A DNA stretch of 64,000 bases from Pseudomonas sp. BCA17 (GTDB lineage: Bacteria > Pseudomonadota > Gammaproteobacteria > Pseudomonadales > Pseudomonadaceae). Positions 9,355-17,386 of the stretch are shown here, piece after piece. Under the pieces are notes generated by a model. The model searched no databases and had not been told where the DNA came from. It saw only the letters and a list, made by a program, of their open reading frames with translations. Positions within the stretch are counted from its first letter, which is position 1. Each line of letters starts with the position of its first letter. Location: positions 124,001 to 188,000 of the forward strand of contig NZ_SGWI01000004.1 in the NCBI RefSeq assembly GCF_004519405.1, given 5' to 3'. The translations under genes and the position numbers were made by a program.

Positions 9355-9390
9355 CAACTGTGGGTGGGGGCAAGCCGCCTCCCACAGTTG
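9355..9390. repeat. REP hairpin between glxR and ttuD
   Basis: CAACTGTGGG and CCCACAGTTG arms enclose GGGGGCAAGCCGCCT. A REP element inside the operon; it could stabilise the upstream mRNA or attenuate the downstream genes. Confidence 0.75.
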
Positions 9391-9450
9391 GCCCCCTTCA
9401 AGTCTGAAATGGCTGCACCTCTAATAACAAAAATACCGGGAGCCCGCTTT

Positions 9451-10731
9451 ATGTCGGTCGATCCGCAATACCTGCTTCGCGAGCTGTTCGCCACCGCCAT
9501 CGACGCCGCCCACCCCCGGCAAGTCCTGGAACCTTACCTGCCCGCCGACCGCAGCGGCCGGGTGATCGTGATCGGCGCCGGCAAAGCCGCGGCAGCCATG
9601 GCCCTGGTCGTCGAGAACTGCTGGCAGGGCGAAGTCACCGGGCTGGTGGTCACCCGCTACGGCCACGGCGCACCGTGCAAGAAAATCGAAGTGGTCGAAG
9701 CCGCCCACCCCGTGCCCGATGCAGCGGGCCTGGCCGTGGCCCAGCGTGTGCTGGCGCTGATCAGCGACCTCGGTGAAGACGACCGAGTGATCTTTCTGCT
9801 CTCCGGCGGCGGCTCTGCCTTGCTCGCCCTGCCCGCCGAAGGCATCACCCTGGCCGACAAGCAAGCCATCAACAAGGCCCTGCTCAAATCCGGCGCCACC
9901 ATTGGCGAGATGAATTGCGTACGCAAGCACCTTTCAGCCATCAAAGGCGGCCGATTGGCGAAAGCGGCATGGCCGGCTACGGTCTACACCTACGCGATTT
10001 CCGATGTGCCCGGTGATCAGGCCACGGTGATCGCCTCCGGGCCTACGGTCGGTGATCCCAGCACATCGCAACAGGCCCTCGCGATCCTCAAGCGCTACAA
10101 CATCGATGCCCCCGCCTCGGTGCGCAGCTGGTTGCAAAACCCGGCCTCGGAAACCGTCAAACCCGGCGACCCGGTGCTTTCGCGCAGCCACTTCCAATTG
10201 ATCGCGCGCCCGCAGCAATCCCTCGAAGCGGTGGCGGTAAAAGTCCGCCAAGCCGGGTTCAGCCCGTTGATCCTCGGTGACCTGGAAGGCGAAGCACGGG
10301 ACGTGGCCAAAGTGCACGCCGGTATCGCCCGGCAGATCGTGCAACACGGCCAGCCACTGGCAGCGCCGTGCGTGATCCTCTCCGGCGGCGAAACCACTGT
10401 CACCGTACGCGGCAATGGCCGTGGCGGGCGCAATGCCGAATTCCTGCTGAGCCTGACCGACAGCCTCAAGGGCCTGCCCGGTGTATACGCCCTGGCCGGC
10501 GACACAGATGGCATCGACGGTTCCGAAGACAATGCCGGCGCGATCATGACCCCCACCAGCTACGCCCGCGCTGAAGCCCTGGGTCTGTCGGCCAGCGATG
10601 AGCTGGACAACAACAATGGTTACGGCTATTTCGCCGCGCTCGACGGGCTGGTCGTCACCGAACCGACCCGTACCAACGTCAACGACTTGCGCGCCATCCT
10701 GATTCTTGAGACTGCCAAACATGACGCCTGA
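9451..10731 (+). CDS. ttuD: Glycerate 2-kinase, MOFRL family (TtuD)
   Basis: 426 residues from ATG 9451 (MSVDPQYLLRELFATAIDAA); an upstream ATG at 9343 would run through the REP. The family comprises an N-terminal DUF4147/GK-II domain (IGAGKAAAAM, LLSGGGSALLALP) and the C-terminal MOFRL domain (ILSGGETTVTVRGNGRGGRNAEF, LAGDTDGIDG). It is often labelled hydroxypyruvate reductase, but the domains are those of type II glycerate kinase, which makes 2-phosphoglycerate from glycerate. That fits the pathway, since the next gene is pyruvate kinase. It overlaps pyk by 11 bp. Confidence 0.92.
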   Translation: MSVDPQYLLRELFATAIDAAHPRQVLEPYLPADRSGRVIVIGAGKAAAAMALVVENCWQGEVTGLVVTRYGHGAPCKKIEVVEAAHPVPDAAGLAVAQRVLALISDLGEDDRVIFLLSGGGSALLALPAEGITLADKQAINKALLKSGATIGEMNCVRKHLSAIKGGRLAKAAWPATVYTYAISDVPGDQATVIASGPTVGDPSTSQQALAILKRYNIDAPASVRSWLQNPASETVKPGDPVLSRSHFQLIARPQQSLEAVAVKVRQAGFSPLILGDLEGEARDVAKVHAGIARQIVQHGQPLAAPCVILSGGETTVTVRGNGRGGRNAEFLLSLTDSLKGLPGVYALAGDTDGIDGSEDNAGAIMTPTSYARAEALGLSASDELDNNNGYGYFAALDGLVVTEPTRTNVNDLRAILILETAKHDA

Positions 10732-12136
10732 CAAGAAGGTCAAAATCCTCGCCACCCTGGGCCCGGCTACCGACGGTATCGACGACATCCGCGAACTGGT
10801 GGAGGCCGGGGTGAATATCTTCCGCCTCAACTTCAGCCACGGTGAGCATGCCGATCATGCCCAGCGCTACCAGTGGATTCGCCAGGTGGAGCGCCAGTTG
10901 AATTACCCGCTGGGCATTCTCATGGACCTGCAAGGGCCGAAGTTGCGGGTCGGGCGTTTTGCCGAGGGCAAGGTGCAACTGGTGCGCGGTCAGGCCCTGC
11001 GCCTGGACCTGGACCCGACGCCGGGCGACCAGTGCCGGGTCAACCTGCCTCACCCGGAAATCATCGCGGCGCTGGAGCCGGGCATGGACTTGCTGCTGGA
11101 CGACGGCAAGCTGCGCCTGCGGGTCATCACCAAACATGAAGACGCCATCGACACTACCGTGCTCAATGGCGGCGAGTTATCCGATCGCAAAGGCGTGAAT
11201 GTCCCACAAGCCCTGCTGGAACTCAGCCCGCTGACCGCCAAGGATCGCCGCGACCTGAGCTTCGGCCTGGAGTTGGGCGTGGACTGGGTGGCGCTGTCAT
11301 TCGTGCAGCGCCCGGAAGACATCCGCGAAGCCCGTGAACTGATCGGCGACAAGGCGTTTCTGATGGCCAAGATCGAGAAGCCATCGGCTGTGCAGCGCCT
11401 GCAGGAAATCGCCGAATTGAGCGACGCGATCATGGTGGCCAGAGGCGACCTGGGTGTGGAAGTGCCGGCCGAGAGCGTGCCGCAAATTCAGAAAGACATC
11501 ATCAGCACCTGTCGCCAACTGGGTAAACCGGTGGTGGTGGCCACGCAGATGCTTGAATCCATGCGCTTCTCGCCTGCGCCGACCCGCGCCGAAGTCACCG
11601 ACGTGGCCAATGCAGTGGCCGAAGGGGCGGATGCGGTGATGCTGTCGGCGGAGACCGCCTCGGGCGATTACCCGCTGGAAGCCGTGCAGATGATGAGCAA
11701 GATCATCCGCCAGGTGGAAAACGGCCCGGATTACCAGACGCAACTGGACGTCAGCCGGCCCAAGGCGCATGCCACGGTGTCCGACGCGATCAGCTGCGCA
11801 ATCCGGCGCATCAGCAGCATCCTGCCCGTGGCCGTGCTGGTGAACTACAGCGAGTCGGGCAACTCCAGCCTGCGTGCGGCACGGGAACGGCCGGTGGCGC
11901 CGATTCTCAACCTCACGCCGAACCTGTCCACGGCGCGGCGCTTGAGCGTGGCGTGGGGCGTGCACTCGGTGGTCAATGACCGGCTGCGGCAGGTGGACGA
12001 GGTGTGTTCCACGGCGCTGGAAATTGCCCAGGCCCAGGGTATGGCGCAGCGCGGGGATACCCTGGTGATTACGGCGGGGGTTCCGTTCGGGCAGCCGGGG
12101 TCGACCAATTCCTTGCGTATCGAGACGCTGATCTAG
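10721..12136 (+). CDS. pyk: Pyruvate kinase
   Basis: 471 residues. It converts phosphoenolpyruvate and ADP to pyruvate and ATP. Motifs: KILATLGPATDG at the start, FRLNFSHGEH, MDLQGPKLRVG, the signature FLMAKIEKPSAVQ with the catalytic Lys, VARGDLGVE and the TRAEVTDVANAV helix. Translation starts inside the end of ttuD, so it belongs to the glyoxylate operon and drains its product to pyruvate. The other pyruvate kinase expected in pseudomonads would be elsewhere. Confidence 0.96.
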   Translation: MTPDKKVKILATLGPATDGIDDIRELVEAGVNIFRLNFSHGEHADHAQRYQWIRQVERQLNYPLGILMDLQGPKLRVGRFAEGKVQLVRGQALRLDLDPTPGDQCRVNLPHPEIIAALEPGMDLLLDDGKLRLRVITKHEDAIDTTVLNGGELSDRKGVNVPQALLELSPLTAKDRRDLSFGLELGVDWVALSFVQRPEDIREARELIGDKAFLMAKIEKPSAVQRLQEIAELSDAIMVARGDLGVEVPAESVPQIQKDIISTCRQLGKPVVVATQMLESMRFSPAPTRAEVTDVANAVAEGADAVMLSAETASGDYPLEAVQMMSKIIRQVENGPDYQTQLDVSRPKAHATVSDAISCAIRRISSILPVAVLVNYSESGNSSLRAARERPVAPILNLTPNLSTARRLSVAWGVHSVVNDRLRQVDEVCSTALEIAQAQGMAQRGDTLVITAGVPFGQPGSTNSLRIETLI

Positions 12137-12217
12137 CGTCCACCCGGGCCTCATCGGGAGCAAACCCTCACCCACGTTTGACCGGGTTTAGACATTTGAA
12201 CCTGTGAACGCAATCAA

Positions 12218-12243
12218 GTGTGGGAGGGGCTTGCTCCCGATGC
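12218..12243. repeat. Single REP element
   Basis: TGTGGGAGGGGCTTGCTCCC-type hairpin in the 138-bp gap between pyk and the urea transporter gene. Confidence 0.7.
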
Positions 12244-12274
12244 GGGGCAACTCGACCTCACTGAATGAACCCAC

Positions 12275-13147
12275 ATGCACAACCCAACCTGCCCCGACTG
12301 GGCCGAAGCCCTGCTCAACGGCTTCAGCCAGATCTTTCTGCAACGCCAGCCGCTATGCGGCCTGTTGTGCCTGCTGGCCATCCTGATCGGCGCTCCGACC
12401 TTGCTCGGCGGGGCGCTGTTGGGGGGTGTGGCAGGTTTGTTGACCGCCCAGCGCCGAGGGTATCCGAAGGCTGAGCGGCAGGCCGGCCTTTATAGCTACA
12501 ACGGCGTGCTGCTGGGTTTGCTGATCGGCCAGCACTGCGCCTGGTCGGCTTTGCTGCCGCCACTGATTCTGGCATGCGGCGGCTTGAGTGCGATCCTCAC
12601 ACGGCAATGGCTGCAATATGCGCCCCATCCGGACGCCTTGCCCGTCTACACCGCGCCATTTGTCGGCCTTGGCTGGTTGCTGCTGGGCACGCCGCCTGGC
12701 AGCCCCTTTGCCCTGAGCGAACCCGACGCATTGTCCATGCTCACCGCCCCCTTTACGGGTCTTGCGCAAATCATGTTGCTGGACCAACCCCTGGCCGGGG
12801 CAGTGATCGCCCTGGGCCTGTTGCTGGCCAACCGCCGCGCCGCGTTATGGGCGTTGATCGGCGCCGGCAGTGGCGTGTGCGTCGGTTTGCTGCTGGATGA
12901 GCCCGCGAGCACCCTGCTCGGCCTGCACAGCTACAATCCTGCTCTCGCCGCCCTGGCGCTGAGCCAGGCCCGACGCCGCCCCTGGCTGCCGTTGCTCGGC
13001 ATCGTGTTGGCGATTGCGCTCACGCCCGGTTTCGCCGCGCTGCAACTGCCCGCGCTGACCGCGCCGTTTATCCTCGCGTGCTGGCTGGTGCGCGCCGGCC
13101 GCCGGATGCTGCAAACCCGCATGGACAGCCCCTTCGAATCCCCCTAG
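12275..13147 (+). CDS. Urea transporter (UT family)
   Basis: 290 residues, about ten hydrophobic segments throughout. Features of bacterial urea channels: QIFLQRQPLCGLLCLLAIL near the start, YSYNGVLLGLLIG in the first half and its internal-duplicate LHSYNPALAALAL in the second half. It moves urea across the inner membrane down its gradient. No urease genes are in the window. The position between pyk and an ion channel gene is the order I know from other Pseudomonas genomes. Confidence 0.88.
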   Translation: MHNPTCPDWAEALLNGFSQIFLQRQPLCGLLCLLAILIGAPTLLGGALLGGVAGLLTAQRRGYPKAERQAGLYSYNGVLLGLLIGQHCAWSALLPPLILACGGLSAILTRQWLQYAPHPDALPVYTAPFVGLGWLLLGTPPGSPFALSEPDALSMLTAPFTGLAQIMLLDQPLAGAVIALGLLLANRRAALWALIGAGSGVCVGLLLDEPASTLLGLHSYNPALAALALSQARRRPWLPLLGIVLAIALTPGFAALQLPALTAPFILACWLVRAGRRMLQTRMDSPFESP

Positions 13148-13178
13148 GCTGGCGCGATATCCGATTCAGGCGACTTCC

Positions 13179-14000
13179 ATGGACAGCAACAACTGGCGTC
13201 AACGGCTGTATGTAATGGTGTTTCAAAGTGACACCGTGGCCGGGCGACGTTTCGACAGCACCCTGCTCCTGATCATCCTCGCCAGCCTGGTGATCGTGAT
13301 CCTCGACAGTATCCAGGAGGTGCACGATAACTATGCCGGCCTGCTGGCCTACATCGAATGGGGCTTCACCGTCATCTTCGCCATCGAGTACGGGCTGCGG
13401 CTGTATTGCTCGCCCAAACCGTTGCGCTATGCCTTCAGCTTCTACGGGCTGGTCGATTTGCTGGCCATCGTGCCGGGCATCCTGGCGCTGTACTACAGCG
13501 ACGCCCAATACCTGCTGATCATTCGCATCATCCGCATGCTGCGGATTTTCCGGGTACTCAAGTTGGCGCCCTACCTCAAGCAAGCCAATTACCTGATGTC
13601 GGCGCTGCGGGGCAGCAAACAGAAGATCGTGGTGTTCCTGGTCAGCGTGTGCACCCTGGTCACGGTGTTCGGCACCCTGATGTACGTGATCGAAGGCCCG
13701 GCGCACGGGTTTACCAGTATTCCCAAGGGTATTTACTGGGCGATCGTGACCCTGACCACCGTAGGCTTCGGCGATATCGTGCCCAAGACTCCACTGGGCC
13801 AGGTGATTTCGTCGCTGGTGATGATCACCGGTTACTCGATCATCGCCGTGCCGACCGGGATTTTCACAGCGGAACTGGCTAACGCCATGCGCGGCGCGCA
13901 GTTGCAACACGACTGCCCGGTCTGCCAGAAAAACAGCCACGAGCCCAACGCCGCGTTCTGTTCCCGTTGCGGCAGTGCCCTGTTTAAGAAAGTGGAATAA
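13179..14000 (+). CDS. Voltage-gated-type potassium channel with C-terminal zinc ribbon
   Basis: 273 residues. Six transmembrane segments are visible, with an S4-like arginine ladder (IIRIIRMLRIFRVLKL, about residues 111-126) and the pore filter LTTVGFGDI near residue 194. The C-terminus carries two CxxC pairs, CPVCQKN and CSRCGSA (about residues 246-265), a rubredoxin/zinc-ribbon knuckle that could sense metal or redox state. Family members are annotated as voltage-gated K+ channels. The reading is solid for fold and ion selectivity; the ribbon's role is inference. Confidence 0.9.
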   Translation: MDSNNWRQRLYVMVFQSDTVAGRRFDSTLLLIILASLVIVILDSIQEVHDNYAGLLAYIEWGFTVIFAIEYGLRLYCSPKPLRYAFSFYGLVDLLAIVPGILALYYSDAQYLLIIRIIRMLRIFRVLKLAPYLKQANYLMSALRGSKQKIVVFLVSVCTLVTVFGTLMYVIEGPAHGFTSIPKGIYWAIVTLTTVGFGDIVPKTPLGQVISSLVMITGYSIIAVPTGIFTAELANAMRGAQLQHDCPVCQKNSHEPNAAFCSRCGSALFKKVE

Positions 14001-14022
14001 GCAAAGTTCTTTTTAATCTTTA

Positions 14023-14052
14023 AGCGACTATGCAGCCCCGGCTATAGTCGCT
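14023..14052. promoter_or_regulatory. Inverted repeat upstream of sbp
   Basis: AGCGACTAT (14023-14031) and ATAGTCGCT (14044-14052) form a perfect 9-bp dyad with no following T run, 46 bp before the sbp start. It may be an operator or an mRNA leader hairpin rather than a terminator for the channel gene. Confidence 0.4.
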
Positions 14053-14097
14053 GGCAAATTGCCTCCCCCTCTTCTCCCGAACAACAAGGAATGAGCA

Positions 14098-15102
14098 GTG
14101 AAAAAAATCCTCAGCGCCTCTCTACTGGCCGCCGGCCTGGCCCTGGTCGGCGCCGCCCAAGCCGCACCGGTGACCCTGCTCAACGTCTCCTACGACGTGA
14201 TGCGCGATTTCTACAAGGACTACAACGCCGCCTTCCAGAAACACTGGGAAACCGAGCACCCGAACGACAAGCTGACGCTGCAGATGTCCTTTGGTGGGTC
14301 GAGCAAACAGGCGCGTTCGGTCATCGATGGCCTGCCGGCCGACGTGATCACCATGAACATGGCGACCGACATCAATGCCTTGGTCGACAACGGCAAACTG
14401 GTGCCCGACAACTGGGTCACCCGCCTGCCGAACAACAGCGCACCGTTCACCTCGGCCACGGTGTTTATCGTACGCAAAGGCAACCCCAAGGCCCTGAAGG
14501 ACTGGCCGGACCTGCTCAAGGATGGCGTACAAGTGATCGTGCCCAACCCGAAAACCTCAGGTAACGGGCGCTACACCTACCTGTCGGCCTGGGGCTATGT
14601 GCTGAAGAACGGCGGCGACGAAGACAAGGCCAAGGCGTTTGTCGGCAAGCTGTTCAAACAAGCGCCGGTCCTGGATACCGGTGGCCGCGCCGCCACCACC
14701 ACCTTCATGACCAACCAGATTGGCGACGTGCTGGTGACCTTTGAGAACGAAGCGGAAATGATCGCCCGTGAATTCGGGCGGGATCAGTTCGAAGTGATCT
14801 ACCCGAGCGTCTCTGCCGAAGCCGAACCACCGGTGTCGGTGGTCGACAAGGTGGTCGAAAAGAAAGGCACCCGCGCGGCCGCCGAGGATTACCTGAAATA
14901 TCTGTGGTCGCCGCAAGGCCAGGAGATCGCCGCCAACAACTACTTGCGCCCACGTGATCCGCAGGTGCTGGCCAAGTACACCGACCGTTTCCCGAAAGTG
15001 GACTTCCTGTCGGTGGAAAAAACCTTTGGTGACTGGCGCACGGTGCAGAAGACCCACTTCAATGATGGTGGAGTGTTTGACCAGATCTACAACGGTCAGT
15101 AA
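14098..15102 (+). CDS. sbp: Periplasmic sulfate-binding protein
   Basis: 334 residues from GTG 14098 with AAGGA seven bases upstream. It has a signal peptide ending AAQAAP and the sulfate/thiosulfate-binding protein pattern: LLNVSYDVMRDFYKDYN, MSFGGSSKQARSVIDGLPADVITM, PKTSGNGRYTYL. It captures sulfate for an ABC importer (CysTWA), whose genes are not adjacent. A solitary second sulfate-binding protein at this locus is common in Pseudomonas, probably induced by sulfur limitation. Confidence 0.93.
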   Translation: MKKILSASLLAAGLALVGAAQAAPVTLLNVSYDVMRDFYKDYNAAFQKHWETEHPNDKLTLQMSFGGSSKQARSVIDGLPADVITMNMATDINALVDNGKLVPDNWVTRLPNNSAPFTSATVFIVRKGNPKALKDWPDLLKDGVQVIVPNPKTSGNGRYTYLSAWGYVLKNGGDEDKAKAFVGKLFKQAPVLDTGGRAATTTFMTNQIGDVLVTFENEAEMIAREFGRDQFEVIYPSVSAEAEPPVSVVDKVVEKKGTRAAAEDYLKYLWSPQGQEIAANNYLRPRDPQVLAKYTDRFPKVDFLSVEKTFGDWRTVQKTHFNDGGVFDQIYNGQ

Positions 15103-15131
15103 CAGAGTCAGTGGCAGGAAGCTTGCCCTAT

Positions 15132-15233
15132 CTGTAGGAGCGAGCTTGCTCGCGAAGAACTTCAACGATAACGCGTGTTGCCTGGATGAACACGGCGCCT
15201 TTGAGTTTTTCGCGAGCAAGCTCGCTCCTACAG
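15132..15233. repeat. REPIN, GAGCTTGCTC type
   Basis: Perfect 25-nt inverted arms at 15132-15156 and 15209-15233 (core GGAGCGAGCTTGCTCGCGAA) around a 52-nt spacer. A second copy of arms and spacer lies at 51167-51267. It sits between convergent sbp and the DUF5666-like gene. Confidence 0.9.
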
Positions 15234-15268
15234 AAGCACTTACGCTTAACTGACTGGCATCAGGGCTG

Positions 15269-15883
15269 CTACATGGGTGGCGTTACGCCGTCCTTGCCGG
15301 CAGAAATCGCCTGAGCGGTGATCGTTCCATCCGCCCCTTTTGCCGCAAACAACACCACCTTCACCCCGGCCTTGAGCAAACTGCGATCCCCCGGTTCCAG
15401 ATTGACGATGGGCACATCCTCCGGCACTACGATCTTCTGCTCGCCGCCCTTGTATTTGACGGTCAAGGTGCGCCCGTTGCTGACCACCAGGTCGCCGACG
15501 GTGCCGTTGGTCATGCTGCTGCCTTCCTTCAAGTCGAATGCACGGTGCCCGTCGCCGGTGCCGGCCATGGCCGGTGGGAACACATGCACTTCCAGCGCCG
15601 TGAGCGTGCCATCGGCATTCGGCATCGCGGCCGAGCCGATGTAGCTGCCGGGCTTGATCTCATCGATCTTTGCCAGCGTGACGGCGCGCACCTGGGTGTC
15701 CTTGGTCAGGTTTACGGTGACCTCTTCACCACTGTTGGCCTTGACACGCAGCGCATCACCGTCGACCGCCATGATCGCGCCGCGTACCCCGACACGCGGC
15801 GCCTCGGCGGCATGGGCCAACCCCACGGCCATGGCGGCGGCGAGGGTCGAAGCCATGAGCATCCTGTTCAATGTGATCTTCAT
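15269..15883 (-). CDS. Exported DUF5666-like protein
   Basis: 204 residues from ATG 15883 (MKITLNRMLMASTLAAAMAVGLAHAAEA), a clear signal peptide; the frame stays open to 15964 without a better start. The mature part is rich in short beta-strand patterns: VRGAIMAVDGDALRVKANSGEEVTVNLTKDTQVRAV and a second half GTVGDLVVSNGRTLTVKYKGGEQKIVVPED. These repeated OB-like units resemble DUF5666 domains. Periplasmic or secreted; function unknown. Confidence 0.75.
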   Translation of the reverse strand: MKITLNRMLMASTLAAAMAVGLAHAAEAPRVGVRGAIMAVDGDALRVKANSGEEVTVNLTKDTQVRAVTLAKIDEIKPGSYIGSAAMPNADGTLTALEVHVFPPAMAGTGDGHRAFDLKEGSSMTNGTVGDLVVSNGRTLTVKYKGGEQKIVVPEDVPIVNLEPGDRSLLKAGVKVVLFAAKGADGTITAQAISAGKDGVTPPM

Positions 15884-16059
15884 CGCTATGGGTTTCCTGT
15901 TTCGGCAGTTGTGCCTGAATGTATCATCACCCTTCGCGCAGAACGTTAACGATTCAGTTATCAATGCCGGGCATGAGTGATATCACTGTCGGCGGCCTAC
16001 CCCAGTCACCGTGTTGTCTTTAGGCTCGCCCCACTGTCCTACGCTTTTATGAGAACTCC

Positions 16060-17256
16060 ATGAACGCTACTTCCCACGCTACAACCACCATGACCCGGAG
16101 CATGGTGATGCTGTTCGCGTTTTGCTGCGGCGCCATCGTTGCCAATATCTACTACGCACAGCCGATCATCGAACTGATTGCACCGGATATCGGCCTGACT
16201 CCGACCATGGCCAGCCTGATCGTGTCCCTGACGCAAATCGGCTACGCCCTCGGCCTGTTCTTCCTGGTACCGCTGGGCGATCTGCTGGAAAACCGCAAGC
16301 TGATGATCACCACGACCGTCGTGGCCATTGCCAGCCTGCTGGGCGCAGCGTTTACCGAGCAGCCGAATCTGTTCCTGCTGGTGTCGTTGCTGATCGGTTT
16401 CAGTTCGGTCTCGGTGCAGATCCTGATCCCACTGGCCGCACACCTGGCGCCCGCCGAGTCCCGTGGACGTGTGGTCGGCAGCATCATGGGTGGTCTGTTG
16501 CTCGGTATCCTGTTGTCCCGGCCAGTGTCCAGCGTGGTGGCCGACCATTTTGGCTGGCGCGCAATGTTCATGGCCGCCGCCGTGCTGATGGCGTTTATCA
16601 GTGTGGTACTGCTGCTGACCATCCCCAAGCGTCAACCTGACCACAGTGCCAGTTATGGCCAGTTGTTGCGCTCCCTGGGGACCCTGCTGCGTCAGCAACC
16701 GATGCTGCGTCAGCGGGCGTTTTACCAAGGTTGCATGTTCGCTACCTTCAGCCTGTTCTGGACCGCCGCGCCCTTGGAGCTGGCGCGCAACCACGGCCTG
16801 AGCCAAAGCGAAATCGCGCTGTTTGCCCTGGTGGGCGCCCTCGGCGCTGTTGCCGCGCCCATCGCCGGTCGCCTGGCCGATGCCGGCCACACCCACCGTG
16901 CCTCGCTGCTGGCGATGTTGTTCGCGGCGCTGAGCTTCCTGCCGGCCTTCGTACACCCGCTGTACAGCGTGATCGGCCTTGCCGTCACCGGCGTGGTCCT
17001 GGACTTCTGCGTGCAGATGAACATGGTGCTCGGCCAACGCGCCATCTACGCCCTTGACGCCCACAGCCGCAGCCGCCTCAACGCGTTGTATATGACCAGC
17101 ATCTTCATCGGCGGCGCCTTCGGCTCGGCGATTGCCAGCAGCGTCTATGAACAGGGCGGGTGGTTGGGGGTGATGCTGGTGGGCAGTGCATTCCCGCTGG
17201 TGGCGTTGTTGCGCTTCCTGAGTGCGGCACGTGGCGTCTCGGTGGCCACGGCCTGA
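16060..17256 (+). CDS. MFS transporter, drug/metabolite exporter type
   Basis: 398 residues with 12 hydrophobic segments. N-terminal YYAQPIIELIAPDIGLTPTMASLIVSLTQ and the loop 2-3 motif FFLVPLGDLLENRKLM are typical of MFS exporters of the YfcJ/YgaY-like group, as are the later GRLADAGHTHRAS and YMTSIFIGGAFGSAI. Substrate unknown. It stands alone, with no adjacent regulator. Confidence 0.88.
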   Translation: MNATSHATTTMTRSMVMLFAFCCGAIVANIYYAQPIIELIAPDIGLTPTMASLIVSLTQIGYALGLFFLVPLGDLLENRKLMITTTVVAIASLLGAAFTEQPNLFLLVSLLIGFSSVSVQILIPLAAHLAPAESRGRVVGSIMGGLLLGILLSRPVSSVVADHFGWRAMFMAAAVLMAFISVVLLLTIPKRQPDHSASYGQLLRSLGTLLRQQPMLRQRAFYQGCMFATFSLFWTAAPLELARNHGLSQSEIALFALVGALGAVAAPIAGRLADAGHTHRASLLAMLFAALSFLPAFVHPLYSVIGLAVTGVVLDFCVQMNMVLGQRAIYALDAHSRSRLNALYMTSIFIGGAFGSAIASSVYEQGGWLGVMLVGSAFPLVALLRFLSAARGVSVATA

Positions 17257-17294
17257 TCGCCCTCCCCCCCTCGGGATACTGTTTCAAAACGCAC

Positions 17295-17334
17295 AAAAGG
17301 GCAGGACTTGATCAACCACTGATCAGCCCTGCCC
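17295..17334 (-). terminator. Terminator-like hairpin downstream of the first RTX gene
   Basis: On the minus strand GGGCAGGGCTGATCA pairs with TGATCAAGTCCTGCCC and ends in TTTT. It lies between the convergent MFS gene and the last gene of the serralysin cluster, closing that cluster. Confidence 0.65.
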
Positions 17335-17386
17335 AGCGTTAACCCACTGATGCTACGGCGATCGTTGAAGATACGCCGCCGCCCCC

